A DNA stretch of 64,000 bases from CAYLLN01 sp033762315 (GCA_033762315.1 JANRLS010000013.1:1-64000), one strand, 5' to 3'; positions 7,767 through 17,642 are shown, numbered from the stretch's first letter. Made by a program: numbers and translations. Notes: generated by a model from the letters alone, not told the origin.

Positions 7767-8969
7767 TTAGCGCGAGGCTGCCGGGCGAATCTCGAACTGA
7801 ATCGCGACCGGCTGGCAGGCGGCGGCGAGGGCGGTTTCGGCGGCGTCGATGGCGGCCTGAGCCTCGGCCAGCTTGGCGCTGTCCTTGGCTTTGCTGGCAG
7901 CCCGCCAGGCATTGTTCAGCGGGCCTTGCAACTGCCCGATCTGATCGACCAGTTTGGTGCCGCGCTCGGCGATGATGCCGCTCGCCACCGTGCTCATGTT
8001 CCAGCCGGCGGCCAGTTGCTCGGCGGTCACCTGGGCGGCTTCGGTTCCGTTGGTCAACACGACATAGTCTCCGGCGGGGAGGCCGGTCACCTTCAGCATG
8101 TAGCGCGAGAGGTCGGCGATTTCGGGCATCAGCTTGAGGGCGTTGCGACATTTGGCGTGAATGGGCCAGGGGCTCCGTTCGTCGAGGCGCGTGAAGGAAA
8201 GCACCCCGCCCGCTGCCTTCACGTCGCTGATTTTGCACCCCTTCGCCTCTTCCACGGTTCCATCGGCTTTCAGCGTGGCGGAGCTGACTTCGCGGTCAAC
8301 TCCCAGACCGGCGAGAATCGTCGCGGCCATCGTCAGTTGGCCAGTCGGACCGGGATGGACCGGATCCCCTTCGAGATTGATGGCCTTCTCGGCGTCGGCC
8401 TTGTTGTTTCCCCATTGCGCGAGCAGCGGGTGATACTGATCGACGAAGAGGACTTTGTTTTCTTCGGCCAGCTTGGCGAGGGCGAGCGTGTAGGGATGAA
8501 TTCGCCGGCAGCGGTCCCCTTTCCAGTCGTCCAGTTTGCTGCCGTCGTTGACGGGGCTCGACGAAATCAGGACCGGGGTCGCCTTCACGGCCCGAATCTG
8601 GTCGATCAGCTTTTGCATCCCGGCGACGTACTTCGCCGGATCATCGCCGGCTCCGACATCGTTCATGCCAAGCTCGATGCTGATGATCGTCGGCTTGAAG
8701 GCGGCGAGGTCGTAGTCGAACCGGGCCAAAACGCTGGCCGTTGTGTTGCCGCCGATGCCCGAATTGCGAAACTGCGGCTTGAGCCCCGGATAGCGGGTGC
8801 GAAAGAACGCCTCGATATAGTTCGAGTGCTGCCGCTGGGCGGTGATGCTGTCTCCCGCCATGACCCACAGGTCTCCCTCCTTCAGCTTGAGCGCCGGCTC
8901 GGCAGCCATCGCGGTTGAAATAGCCCCCAGCACCAATAGCCCGCCCACGAGAAGCCCTTTTGCCGACAT
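7767..8969 (-). CDS. secreted SGNH/GDSL hydrolase
   Basis: 400 residues with a signal peptide (about residues 1-22, ending ISTAMAAEP). The catalytic blocks of SGNH hydrolases are all present: block I GDSIT with nucleophile S41, block II glycine in NSGIGGNT (about 71-76), block III GMND with N103, and block V D202-P-V-H205. Such enzymes are esterases acting on acylated carbohydrates or lipids; the substrate cannot be read from the sequence. The C-terminal 150 residues are an extra helical region ending with an Ala-rich amphipathic helix (KAKDSAKLAEAQAAIDAAET). The start at 8969 has GAAGGAAAA upstream. It is divergent from the cyclic-nucleotide-binding gene. Confidence 0.9.
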   Translation of the reverse strand: MSAKGLLVGGLLVLGAISTAMAAEPALKLKEGDLWVMAGDSITAQRQHSNYIEAFFRTRYPGLKPQFRNSGIGGNTTASVLARFDYDLAAFKPTIISIELGMNDVGAGDDPAKYVAGMQKLIDQIRAVKATPVLISSSPVNDGSKLDDWKGDRCRRIHPYTLALAKLAEENKVLFVDQYHPLLAQWGNNKADAEKAINLEGDPVHPGPTGQLTMAATILAGLGVDREVSSATLKADGTVEEAKGCKISDVKAAGGVLSFTRLDERSPWPIHAKCRNALKLMPEIADLSRYMLKVTGLPAGDYVVLTNGTEAAQVTAEQLAAGWNMSTVASGIIAERGTKLVDQIGQLQGPLNNAWRAASKAKDSAKLAEAQAAIDAAETALAAACQPVAIQFEIRPAASR

Positions 8970-9188
8970 GAGAGTTTTCCTTCTTTCTTTCGTCTACGTT
9001 GCCCTGGAATCGCCCCGAATCAACTGCGATCAGTATGGCGTGATCGGGCGAGCAAGCAAGCATCCGATGTGAAGCTGCCGGGCTCATCTTCTTCGCCGGA
9101 TGTCGCCGAAGCGCGGCGGTGTGTACAATTCCAGCGGGTCACGCGCGCCAAACACCTCACGTTTATTCCTACTCTCAGGATCCTTGCC

Positions 9189-9752
9189 ATGGCCACGCCG
9201 AATCCTCTGCAAGACAACATCCTCTGCGCGGGGATGACCGCGGCGGAGCTGACGGAACTCGCCGGGGCGTGCGGCGAGCAAGCGATCGGGGCGGGACATG
9301 TCGTCCTCGCGGCCGGAGATCAGCAGCGCCGGCTTTATTTTCTGCTCAACGGCACCGTGCAGATCGAGCTGGAAACGCCCCGCGCGGGAGACCGCGTGCT
9401 GGCCGAGCTTTCGGCCGGCAGCGTCTTCGGCGAAAGCAGCTTCTTCCACTCGGCATTGCATAGCGCGACGGTCCGCGCGGTGACCGATGTCACCCTGCTG
9501 GGGCTCGACCGCGGCCGCTACGAGCAGCTACGCGAAGCCCGCAGCAGTGCCGCCTTGCTGCTGGCGGCGAATGCGGCCGATCTGCTTTCGGCCCGTCTGC
9601 AACAGACCGATCACTTCATTATCGAGCTGCTCGAAGCGCAGCAGGACGTGAAGAATCATGCCGCCTGGAAGAAGTTCCGCGAAAAGTTGAGCCACCACTT
9701 CAGCTCGGCGAAGGGGGTTGTCGCCCCCGGTGGCATGGCGCTGGGCGATTAG
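9189..9752 (+). CDS. cyclic nucleotide-binding (Crp-type) domain protein without HTH
   Basis: 187 residues from ATG 9189 (MATPNPLQD); an in-frame start further upstream at 9069 would add 40 residues of unlikely composition. Residues about 10-130 form a cNMP-binding jelly roll: QQRRLYFLLNGTVQIELE, the phosphate-binding cassette region AGSVFGESSFFHSALHSATV, and VTLLGLDRGRYEQL. The C-terminus (about 130-187) is helical but has no winged-helix domain, so this is not a complete Crp/Fnr regulator; it may act as a sensor for a partner. Whether it binds a cyclic nucleotide is unknown: the consensus Arg of the cassette appears replaced by His/Ser. It converges with the next gene, ending 10 bases from its stop. 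Confidence 0.8.
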   Translation: MATPNPLQDNILCAGMTAAELTELAGACGEQAIGAGHVVLAAGDQQRRLYFLLNGTVQIELETPRAGDRVLAELSAGSVFGESSFFHSALHSATVRAVTDVTLLGLDRGRYEQLREARSSAALLLAANAADLLSARLQQTDHFIIELLEAQQDVKNHAAWKKFREKLSHHFSSAKGVVAPGGMALGD

Positions 9753-9762
9753 CGTCGCGCGA

Positions 9763-11289
9763 CTACTTCTTCCCCGCCGGCTTTTTGCCGGCCGCGTCTT
9801 GCAACGCCTTCTCGAGCAGGGCTTTCGCCTCTGGCGGAAGCTCCAGGCCCGGCGGCAGCGCGGGAAGACCGGGAATCGCGGGCAGCGTCGGCTTGGCGAC
9901 CGGGGGCGCTTCGGCGGGCAACTTGGCGGCGGGGGCCTCTTGGCTGGTGGTTGTTTCGAGCGTCACGTTGAACGACCCGGAAACGCGAATTTCGGCCGGC
10001 GTGAAGCCGATGTCGAAATAGCTGAGGTCCAGCTCCAGCTTGTCTTTCTTCAGGTCCAAATCGCCGCTGTTTTTGCCGAGCTCGGCCCCCTCTTGCTCGG
10101 TCCACCCTTCCTTGACGAAGTGGTCGCGCAGGGCCGACAGCGCCGCGGGCCCGCTGCCGGTGGGAAGGGTGAATTCAATCACGTTCTCGCGCGGCTTCTC
10201 CAGGTCGGCCGCCTTCGCCGGCAGCGGCACGACGACCTTGAACTTCCGGTTCCGCTCGGCCTCGGCCAGCTTTTGCTTTTCCGCATGCGCCTTGGCGAGC
10301 CGTTCCTCCTCGGCCAGTTCAGCGGCCGTTTGATGCAATAGCTTGACGGCCACGCTCTCGTCCGAAACGTCGAGATCGAGCGAGATCAGCTCCTTGGCCG
10401 CGTTGCGAAACACCAGGAACGCGGTCCCCCTGGAATCGTCGGTAATGGGCTTGTCGGTGGTCGGTTGCCATCCCAATTTGCCGAGCCGCTCGCGATAGAA
10501 GGCAAAGATCGCCGCGGTGTCGTGGCCGACCATTTCAAATCGGAGCGTCTTATGCGCATCGGTATAGTCGAGCTGCTTGGCGCCGGGCGGCAGGGGAAAA
10601 TCAACCTGCAGCAGCTCGGTGCCATAGCGGATCAGCGTCTTGCCACCTTCGGCCGGCGTCTTCATCACCCACAGCTGCAGCTGGATGGCATTTCGCTTGA
10701 AATACTGCATCACCATCTCTTGTCGGGTATCTCCCGCCTCGCCGAAAGGCTCCCAGCCGGCAGCCAGAATCAACTTGCGGCAGGCGGCGGCCGTTTCGGG
10801 AATCGTGGCGGTCGTGGTGTAGCTCGCCTCGGTCGGCTGGGGATGAAACGGCTTCACCCCCGGCGGGACGGGGAGCTTCGCCAGATCGACATTCCCATCG
10901 TTCACCACCGAAACACTGGCCTGGCCGGGCTCGCCGGTGGTGTTCGCGCTGGCGGTCACGCGAAAGCCCTCCTTGGTGAAAAGGGCCATCACCGTATCGG
11001 CCGACGCATAGCCGGGCTGCTCTTGAAAGCCGCGCTTGAGGAGCTCGCCACGCACCACGGCGTAGGCCGCCTTGGGGGTGGAAGTGGTGTCGTAAAGCAA
11101 CGTGCTGAGCGTGCGAATGCTGGGCTGCACACCCGCCGGCAGCGGGAACTGGCGGAGGTCGATCACCCTGGCCGCTTGTTCGGGGGTTGCGGGCTGGGCC
11201 GACATCGTCGATTGAGCCAGCGCGAACGATCCGAGGAGCGGCACGGTAACGATGGCCGCGGTCAACAGGCAAAGGGGAGCAAGTCGCAT
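9763..11289 (-). CDS. secreted protein with four ~90-residue repeats, unknown function
   Basis: 508 residues from ATG 11289, preceded by AGGAAAAACGCC; an N-terminally longer reading from 11400 has no coding look. A signal peptide spans about residues 1-26. The mature protein is built of four related units, each opening with a proline-glycine strand: FPLPAGVQP (48), LPVPPGVKP (139), FPLPPGAKQ (231) and VVPLPAKAA (354). Each continues with a strand, a helix and a conserved GF/GW (RGFQE, AAGWEP, KLGWQP, KEGWTE). Units 3 and 4 are separated by a charged Glu/Lys/Ala helix (318-350). The tail is Pro/Ala-rich with a final basic helix. I recognise the unit from uncharacterised planctomycete proteins but know no function. 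Probably periplasmic or cell-surface. Confidence 0.75.
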   Translation of the reverse strand: MRLAPLCLLTAAIVTVPLLGSFALAQSTMSAQPATPEQAARVIDLRQFPLPAGVQPSIRTLSTLLYDTTSTPKAAYAVVRGELLKRGFQEQPGYASADTVMALFTKEGFRVTASANTTGEPGQASVSVVNDGNVDLAKLPVPPGVKPFHPQPTEASYTTTATIPETAAACRKLILAAGWEPFGEAGDTRQEMVMQYFKRNAIQLQLWVMKTPAEGGKTLIRYGTELLQVDFPLPPGAKQLDYTDAHKTLRFEMVGHDTAAIFAFYRERLGKLGWQPTTDKPITDDSRGTAFLVFRNAAKELISLDLDVSDESVAVKLLHQTAAELAEEERLAKAHAEKQKLAEAERNRKFKVVVPLPAKAADLEKPRENVIEFTLPTGSGPAALSALRDHFVKEGWTEQEGAELGKNSGDLDLKKDKLELDLSYFDIGFTPAEIRVSGSFNVTLETTTSQEAPAAKLPAEAPPVAKPTLPAIPGLPALPPGLELPPEAKALLEKALQDAAGKKPAGKK

Positions 11290-11474
11290 GGCGTTTTTCC
11301 TGATTCGAGTGCGATGGCGCGGACAATACGGACGAGCACCCTCTCGCCGAGGGGCGGAGCGAGTGGCCAGTAGATACCGCCTGGCCGATCTTCTGCTCAT
11401 CCCAGCGCAGCGGCGAACAATCTGTTACCGAAATTTACCACGGCCTGGCGGCGATGCGGGCGAAAACGCCCATT

Positions 11475-13205
11475 TTAGGGCTGGGGATGCACCTGTCGCC
11501 CGCCGACATAGGTGGCCAGCACCCGCGTCTCGCGGATGTCATCGACCGGGCAAGTGAGCAGGTCGCGATCGACCACGATCAAATCGGCCAGTTTGCCGGC
11601 TTCGAGCGTGCCGACTTGCTGTTCGAGGAAGAGGACATAGGCGTTGTTGGCGGTATAAAACCGGATCGCCTGCTCGCGGCTGAGGGCCTGTTCGGGATGC
11701 AACTGCCCTTCGAACCAGCGGGCGCGGCGGGTGATCGTCGTCCACATGCCGAGAAACGGGTTGTACGGGTTGACGCTCCGCAGCGAACCGACTTTTTGCA
11801 TGTGATCCGAGCCGCCACCGGCGATAACCCCCTTCTCGAAGATCGACCGCAGCGGCTGGAAATAGGCGAGCCGCGAATCGCCGAACTGGGCCGAGAGGGT
11901 ACGGGCATCGAGATAGAGCCAGGCGGGCTGAATGTCAGCGACGACGCCGAGCTTGGCCATCTGGTCGATGGCGTCGGCACTCATGAAGTTGCAGTGCGTG
12001 ATGCAGGGGCGCGTCGGCCGGACGGGAGTTTTTTTGTTGGCCTCTTCATAGGCATCAAGCAGCGTATGCACCGCCGCATCCCCCACGCTATGAGCCGTGA
12101 ATTGCAGGCCGTTTTCGACGGCGATCCGCACCGCCTCGTTCAGCCGCTCCGGCTCGATCATCCGCACCCCCCGATATTCGGGATCGCGGATGAGATAGAT
12201 GTCGGACAGGCCCCACGGCTCGCGCATGTAGGCGCTGCCCGTGAGCATGCCCCCATCGAGAAAGCACTTGGTGCCGATGATTTGCAGCCACGGATCGTCC
12301 TGGCGATAGGGATGTTTGGCGAGGCCGCGGAGCTGCTCTTCCAGCGATTCCAGCTTGCCCCCGGTGCTGATTCCATACGATACCCGCATCCGCACCGTCA
12401 GGCGGTCGGCTTTTTTGAGGGCCGCGTATTGCTCGACATTGCCGGAGGAGCTGTTCTTATCGGAAACGGTCGTCAGACCGACGGCGTTGTAATCGCGAAA
12501 GAGCGCTTCGAGCCGGGCCAGCTTCTCTTCGCTGCTGGCCGACTTGCCCGACGACTTGCTCTTCACATATCGCGTGCAGCTGCGCAGGAGGCCCGTTGGC
12601 TCCCCGGTCTTTGGATCCTTCTCGACGATGCCGGTGCCCGAAACCTGAAAATCCTTGTCGATGCCGCTCTCTTTGAGGGCCAGCGAGTTGCACATCGCGT
12701 CCGGCCCGGTGGAGAACACGACTGGATGCTGGGGGGCCGCTTCGTCGAGCTCGGATTTCGAGGGGTAGCGCTGCTCGCGCAGGCGCGTGATGAAGACCTG
12801 CGAGACGCCGATCCAGCTTCCCGCCGGCAGCGCGGCGGCTCGCGACTTGATATACGCCAGCACATCCCCAATCGATTCCATGTCGGGAATCGGATGGTCG
12901 AATTCGTGCATCGCCGCGCCAGTCGGATGGACGTGGCTATCGATCAGGCCGGGCAGCACCATCTTGCCGCCAAGATCGACGAGCTTCGTCGTCTCTCCCT
13001 TGGTCGCCAGCACGGCGTCGTTCGCGCCGACCTGCACGATCCGTTCGCCGCGGATCGCCACTGCTTCGGCCAGGGTGAAGTCCTTATCGACCGTCACCAC
13101 TTTGCCATGATGCAAAATGACATCGGGCGGCTCGGCCTGACAAACGGCGGCAAAGAGGGCGAGCGCGAACTGCGCGCTCGCCGCACCCACGGGGCGGACG
13201 GACAT
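11475..13205 (-). CDS. exported YtcJ-type amidohydrolase
   Basis: 576 residues from ATG 13205, which has GAGG eight bases upstream and begins a signal-like segment (FALALFAAVCQAEPP). The reading can be extended upstream to 13274 without better support. It belongs to the amidohydrolase-3/YtcJ family of the metal-dependent hydrolase superfamily: N-terminal beta-sandwich part (DVILHHGKVVTVD), the metal motif DSHVHP with H91 and H93, a central TIM barrel with HSVGDAAVHTLLDAY and THCNFMSADAIDQMAKLG, the late aspartate in GGGSDHM, and a C-terminal strand LEAGKLADLIVVDRD. Substrate unknown; YtcJ relatives hydrolyse amides or cyclic amidines. It is in line with, but 185 bases from, the repeat-protein gene. 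Confidence 0.88.
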   Translation of the reverse strand: MSVRPVGAASAQFALALFAAVCQAEPPDVILHHGKVVTVDKDFTLAEAVAIRGERIVQVGANDAVLATKGETTKLVDLGGKMVLPGLIDSHVHPTGAAMHEFDHPIPDMESIGDVLAYIKSRAAALPAGSWIGVSQVFITRLREQRYPSKSELDEAAPQHPVVFSTGPDAMCNSLALKESGIDKDFQVSGTGIVEKDPKTGEPTGLLRSCTRYVKSKSSGKSASSEEKLARLEALFRDYNAVGLTTVSDKNSSSGNVEQYAALKKADRLTVRMRVSYGISTGGKLESLEEQLRGLAKHPYRQDDPWLQIIGTKCFLDGGMLTGSAYMREPWGLSDIYLIRDPEYRGVRMIEPERLNEAVRIAVENGLQFTAHSVGDAAVHTLLDAYEEANKKTPVRPTRPCITHCNFMSADAIDQMAKLGVVADIQPAWLYLDARTLSAQFGDSRLAYFQPLRSIFEKGVIAGGGSDHMQKVGSLRSVNPYNPFLGMWTTITRRARWFEGQLHPEQALSREQAIRFYTANNAYVLFLEQQVGTLEAGKLADLIVVDRDLLTCPVDDIRETRVLATYVGGRQVHPQP

Positions 13206-13289
13206 GATTGCACCCTCGGCGATATCGGAGAGCAAAACGCTCCGCATGATAGCCGACGAGGGGGCGCAAAACATCCAGCGGCGCTGATG

Positions 13290-13532
13290 CTATTCTTCGG
13301 CCCCTTCAAAGTCGCGCAGCGAGCGGCCCAGCCGCTTGCGCTTGGTGGCGGTCGCCGTGCCCCCCAAGGCGGTCGTCGCGCCGGCCGCCTCGACCGGCGA
13401 CAAGAGCCCCGCCAGCCGCTCGCGGGCGTTGTCTCCTTCGGGGCTGCCGATCGCCTCGACGGCATCGGAAACCCCCAGGATGACGCTCCGTTTGACTCCC
13501 TCGCGAATCCAGTCGAACAGGTTGAATTGCAT
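13290..13532 (-). CDS. small conserved hypothetical protein
   Basis: 80 residues from ATG 13532, with AAGGAG nine bases upstream. Sequence starts MQFNLFDWIREGVKRSVILG, an amphipathic helix followed by a second helix (VSDAVEAIG), then an Ala/Gly/Thr linker and a basic patch TKRKRLGRSL before an acidic end. No known domain; I regard it as a real gene because of its strong ribosome binding site and start. It lies upstream of the amidohydrolase on the same strand, 85 bases apart, and is divergent from secA. Confidence 0.6.
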   Translation of the reverse strand: MQFNLFDWIREGVKRSVILGVSDAVEAIGSPEGDNARERLAGLLSPVEAAGATTALGGTATATKRKRLGRSLRDFEGAEE

Positions 13533-13932
13533 GGCCAGCTTCTCCTTGGCAACGTGGGTGCGGTGTCCTTCCGCCTGAACCAAATGGGCCGGGAATGTAG
13601 CCCCTGGCCCGCCCGTTGTCGAGTGAGATTGGGTAAGGGGCAGTCTCCTCAAGCCGCTCGAGATTCCACCCCTTTGGCCCCAAGATTGCACTGCTGTCCT
13701 CGAATGGTCCAAAGGCTGCCATTTCGGCCGGGGTTTCGCCCTGCGCGAGGGGCGGCCAACGTCGATTGACCATTTTCCCCAGTCGCAATAAACTATTGCG
13801 GCGGATGAAGTTGCGCAATTTTCCTGGGATTCTATCGGCCGCAGGGAGGGGTGGTTCGCCGGGCAGGGCCTGTCTTTTGGGCAGCCTGGCGAATGTTGCC
13901 CTCCCCCGGTCCTTTTGCGGATACAGCCATCT
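13533..13932. other. divergent intergenic region before secA
   Basis: About 400 bases between a minus-strand small gene and plus-strand secA. It should hold both promoters. No gene, RNA or repeat could be supported; no purine-rich ribosome binding site stands before the secA start. Confidence 0.4.
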
Positions 13933-16900
13933 ATGGACGTACTTGAGCGTACTTGGGAGGGGGTCGGCAATTTCCTCGGCGGCCTGATGCATGGCTTCGA
14001 GCGGAGCGTCACGGCCGTCTTCGGCACGTCGAACGCCCGCTACATCCGCAAGCTGCAGGGGCAAGTCGCCGAAATCTCGGCCCTCGAGCCCCGCTATCAG
14101 GCAATGTCCGATGCCGAGCTGCGGGAGCAAACCTTCAAATTCCGCGAGCGCCTCAAGAACGGCGAAACCCTCGATAGCCTGCTGATCGAAGCCTTTGCCG
14201 TCTGCCGCGAAGGGGGCCGCCGCTTTCTCAACATGCGGCACTTCGATGTCCAGCTTATCGGTGGCATGGTGCTGCATAGCGGGGCCATCGCCGAAATGAT
14301 CACCGGCGAAGGGAAAACGCTCGTTGCCACGCTGCCGGCCTATTTGAACGCGCTCGAAGGGAAGGGAGTGCATGTCGTTACGGTAAACGACTATCTCGCC
14401 CGCCGCGACATGGAATGGATGGGCCCGCTCTACATGGGCCTGGGTCTCACCGTCGGCACCATCCAAAGCAACATGGAGGTGCTGGAGCGGCAGAAATCGT
14501 ACAACTGCGACATCACCTACGGCACGAACAACGAATTCGGCTTCGATTATCTGCGCGATAACATGCGCCCCGCCGCCCGGGGCGATAAGCGCTATCCCAA
14601 CCACCTGCAGCAATCGCAAGGGACGCGCAACTTCGCGATTATCGACGAAGTCGATAACATCCTCATCGACGAAGCCCGCACTCCCCTCATCATCAGCGGC
14701 CCCGCCTTCGACAACCCGGCTAAATACAGCGATGCCGACCGGATCGCCCGGCAATTAGTGAAGGACCAGCATTTCGTGGTCAACGAGAAGGACCACAACG
14801 TCAATTTGACGGACGAAGGGGTTCGTCAGGCCGAAAAGCTCGCCGGTGTCGAAAGCTTCTACACCGCCGGCAACATGGAGTGGCCCCACCTGATCGACAA
14901 CGCCCTCAAAGCGCACTACCTGTATCAGCGCGACGTGCGGTATGTCGTCGAAGACGGCGCGGTGATCATCGTCGATGAGCACACCGGCCGCAAAATGGAG
15001 GGCCGCCAGTGGAGCGACGGCCTGCACCAGGCGGTCGAGGCGAAGGAAGGGGTGAAAATCAAAGAAGAAACGCAAACGCTCGCCACCATCACCCTGCAAA
15101 ACTTCTTCAAGCTCTATGGCAAAGTCTGCGGCATGACCGGCACCGCCATGACCGAAGCCGCCGAGTTCTGGAAGATATATAAGCTCGATGTGGTCGCGAT
15201 TCCCCCCAATCGCAAGCTCCAGCGGATCGAACATCCCGACGTGATCTATCGCGACGAGCGCGATAAGTTCATCGCCGTCGCCGACGAGATTGAGCGCGTT
15301 CACAAATACGACGCGCTTGTCATGAAAAACGGAGACGAGCACCTCGGCACGCTCCACAAAGAGACCGACGACTCGGTCGAGTTTCAAGAGCGGGACAGCA
15401 AATCGCGCGACGTGTACGCCAAAGACAAGATCGCCAAGATCGAATACAAGGGGCGCCCTGTTCTCGTCGGCACGGTTTCGATCGAGAAGAGCGAGCGGCT
15501 GAGCAAGTATCTCGAAAATCGGGGCGTCAAGCACGAAGTGCTCAACGCCAAGTATCACAAGCGCGAGGCCGAAATCGTCGCCCAGGCGGGGCGCTTCGGC
15601 GCGGTCACCATCGCCACCAACATGGCCGGCCGCGGCACCGACATCATCCTCGGCGGCAACCCTGAAACGATGGCCTGGGCCATTTTGCAAGACAAGTATC
15701 CCACCCGCCTCGACGTCCCCCCCGCCGAATGGGACAACCTCGTCCGCGAAATCGAAGAGCGCGAGCAGATGAAGGCTGAGGGAGTGAAGGTTCGCAATCT
15801 CGGCGGCTTGCACGTCATCGGCACCGAGCGGCACGACGCCCGCCGCATCGACCTGCAGCTTCGCGGCCGCTGCGGCCGTCAAGGGGATCCCGGCAGCAGT
15901 CGCTTCTATCTGTCGCTCGACGACGACCTGATGCGCATCTTCGCCGGCCCCTGGGTCAAAACGATCCTCGAATCGCTCGGCATGAAGGAAGGGGAAAAGA
16001 TCGAAAGCCGGATGGTCAGCCGCCGGATCGAAGCCGCCCAGAAAAAGCGCGAAGAAACACACTTCGAGGCCCGAAAAAACTTGCTCGAATACGACGAAGT
16101 GATGGACGAGCAGCGAAAGCGGGTCTATGGCTTCCGCCAGCGCTTGCTCGAAGGAACGAACACCCGCGATGTCGTGCTCGACATGCTCAAAAAGCAGGTC
16201 GATTCGCACCTCGCCAGCTTCCTCGCCCGCGACTACGGAGCCGGCGTCTTCGCCGCTTTCGCCAGCCAACGCTTGAGCGCCGAGTTCGAGGCCCGTGATT
16301 TTCGCGGCATGGAGTTCGCCCAGGCCGACGAATACGCCAAATCGCAAGCCGAGCGCCAGGCCGAAACGCACGTGCAGGATGGCATCGACGAGAACCTTCC
16401 CGGCGACGAGGGAGACGACGATGCCGAAAGCGAATGGAACTGGGAAGCGCTCGCCAAAATGGCCCACACCCGCTGGGGTTTGCAGCTCCGCGATCGCGAC
16501 CTGAAAAAGATCGGCCGCGACAACGTCGGCGAGTACCTGATCGAGCAAGCCCGCGTCGCGATCAACAAAGTCGATCTCGGCGAGGGGGCGATCTTCCTCG
16601 AAGAAGATTTCCCCCAGAAAACCATCGTCGCCTGGGCCCATTCCAAGTTCGGCCTCGATTTGCCGCTGGACGAAGTGAAGCGGCTTGATCCGGCGGCTCT
16701 CAAGGCGTATGTCCACGGCAAGGTCGTCGCCGCCTACGACCAAAAAGAAGCCGAGTATCCGGTCCTCGCCGGCCTCTATCACTATGTGAAGGGGGAAGGA
16801 GCGCAGGCCCGCATCGACCGCGAAGGGCTGGTCGCTTGGGCCACCGAGCGATTCGGCTCGGAGGTCAACCTGGAGACGCTGAAGAGCAAGCAGCGCGACG

Positions 16901-17637
16901 AAATCCGCGCCGTGCTCGTCGCCCTCAGCCAGCAAACGCAGCAACAGGCGAGCGCCGCCGTGGTCGAGGTGAAACAGCGGCTCGACAAGCTCTTTGACGC
17001 GGGCGATCCGAAGCAAACGGCCCGCGCCGCCGCCACCAATGGCCAAATCGATTCCCTGGCGATGTGGCTCGAACAAGCGCTGCATGCCCAATTCAAAACC
17101 GAAGACCTCGCCGATCTCGACCGGGCGGCTCTCGAAAACAAGCTCGTCGGCATTGTCGATGATCGCTATCGCCCCGAAATGCGCCGCATGGAGCGGATGC
17201 TCCTCTTGCAAATCGTCGATACCGCTTGGAAAGACCACCTGCTGGTGATGGATCGCCTGCGCAGCAGCGTCGGCCTGATGGGCTATGCCCAAGTCGATCC
17301 CAAGGTCGAATACAAGCGCGAGGGGATGAAGCTCTTCGAGCAGATGTGGAGCTCGATTGGCGACCAATCGACGAGCCTGATCTTCAAAATGGAGCAGCTG
17401 AACGAGGATTTCGTCAGCTCCACCTGGGTCGAAACCTCCGCCACCCATGCCGAGGCGACCGACGACTACGCCCCCAGCCAGGAGCAAAGCGGCGCGGCAA
17501 GCCAAGGGGGCGATACCCGCCCCGAACCGATCCGCAACCGCGGGCAGCGCGTCGGCCGCAACGACCCCTGCCCTTGCGGCAGCGGCAAGAAATACAAGAA
17601 CTGCCACATGCGGATGGGTGGCGGCGCGAGCGTTTAG
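13933..17637 (+). CDS. secA: SecA preprotein translocase ATPase, enlarged
   Basis: 1234 residues from ATG 13933. SecA drives proteins through SecYEG using ATP. Visible: Walker A GEGKT at 125-129, Walker B/DEAD-like IIDEVDNILIDEARTP from about 236, the second motor domain (VLVGTVSIEKSERLSKYLEN, then TNMAGRGTDIILGGNPE), RGRCGRQGDPGSSRF, and the helical scaffold/wing end (DTAWKDHLLVMDRLR). The last residues are a SEC-C zinc motif C1213-x-C1215-x8-C1224-H1225. The protein is about 330 residues longer than Escherichia coli SecA (901): one insert of roughly 45 residues near 460-505 before the second motor domain, and a long one of about 300 residues within the helical scaffold (about 760-1070, helical and charged). 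Both parts are in frame with normal codon use. Confidence 0.97.
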   Translation: MDVLERTWEGVGNFLGGLMHGFERSVTAVFGTSNARYIRKLQGQVAEISALEPRYQAMSDAELREQTFKFRERLKNGETLDSLLIEAFAVCREGGRRFLNMRHFDVQLIGGMVLHSGAIAEMITGEGKTLVATLPAYLNALEGKGVHVVTVNDYLARRDMEWMGPLYMGLGLTVGTIQSNMEVLERQKSYNCDITYGTNNEFGFDYLRDNMRPAARGDKRYPNHLQQSQGTRNFAIIDEVDNILIDEARTPLIISGPAFDNPAKYSDADRIARQLVKDQHFVVNEKDHNVNLTDEGVRQAEKLAGVESFYTAGNMEWPHLIDNALKAHYLYQRDVRYVVEDGAVIIVDEHTGRKMEGRQWSDGLHQAVEAKEGVKIKEETQTLATITLQNFFKLYGKVCGMTGTAMTEAAEFWKIYKLDVVAIPPNRKLQRIEHPDVIYRDERDKFIAVADEIERVHKYDALVMKNGDEHLGTLHKETDDSVEFQERDSKSRDVYAKDKIAKIEYKGRPVLVGTVSIEKSERLSKYLENRGVKHEVLNAKYHKREAEIVAQAGRFGAVTIATNMAGRGTDIILGGNPETMAWAILQDKYPTRLDVPPAEWDNLVREIEEREQMKAEGVKVRNLGGLHVIGTERHDARRIDLQLRGRCGRQGDPGSSRFYLSLDDDLMRIFAGPWVKTILESLGMKEGEKIESRMVSRRIEAAQKKREETHFEARKNLLEYDEVMDEQRKRVYGFRQRLLEGTNTRDVVLDMLKKQVDSHLASFLARDYGAGVFAAFASQRLSAEFEARDFRGMEFAQADEYAKSQAERQAETHVQDGIDENLPGDEGDDDAESEWNWEALAKMAHTRWGLQLRDRDLKKIGRDNVGEYLIEQARVAINKVDLGEGAIFLEEDFPQKTIVAWAHSKFGLDLPLDEVKRLDPAALKAYVHGKVVAAYDQKEAEYPVLAGLYHYVKGEGAQARIDREGLVAWATERFGSEVNLETLKSKQRDEIRAVLVALSQQTQQQASAAVVEVKQRLDKLFDAGDPKQTARAAATNGQIDSLAMWLEQALHAQFKTEDLADLDRAALENKLVGIVDDRYRPEMRRMERMLLLQIVDTAWKDHLLVMDRLRSSVGLMGYAQVDPKVEYKREGMKLFEQMWSSIGDQSTSLIFKMEQLNEDFVSSTWVETSATHAEATDDYAPSQEQSGAASQGGDTRPEPIRNRGQRVGRNDPCPCGSGKKYKNCHMRMGGGASV

Positions 17638-17642
17638 CCATC

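Noticed and set aside
9069..9188. Longer N-terminus for the cyclic-nucleotide-binding protein
   Set aside because: Extra 40 residues are unlike the family and the internal ATG fits the domain start.
11454..13769. Plus-strand open reading frame of 771 codons opposite the amidohydrolase
   Set aside because: Antisense shadow; the minus-strand gene has metal motifs and a ribosome binding site.
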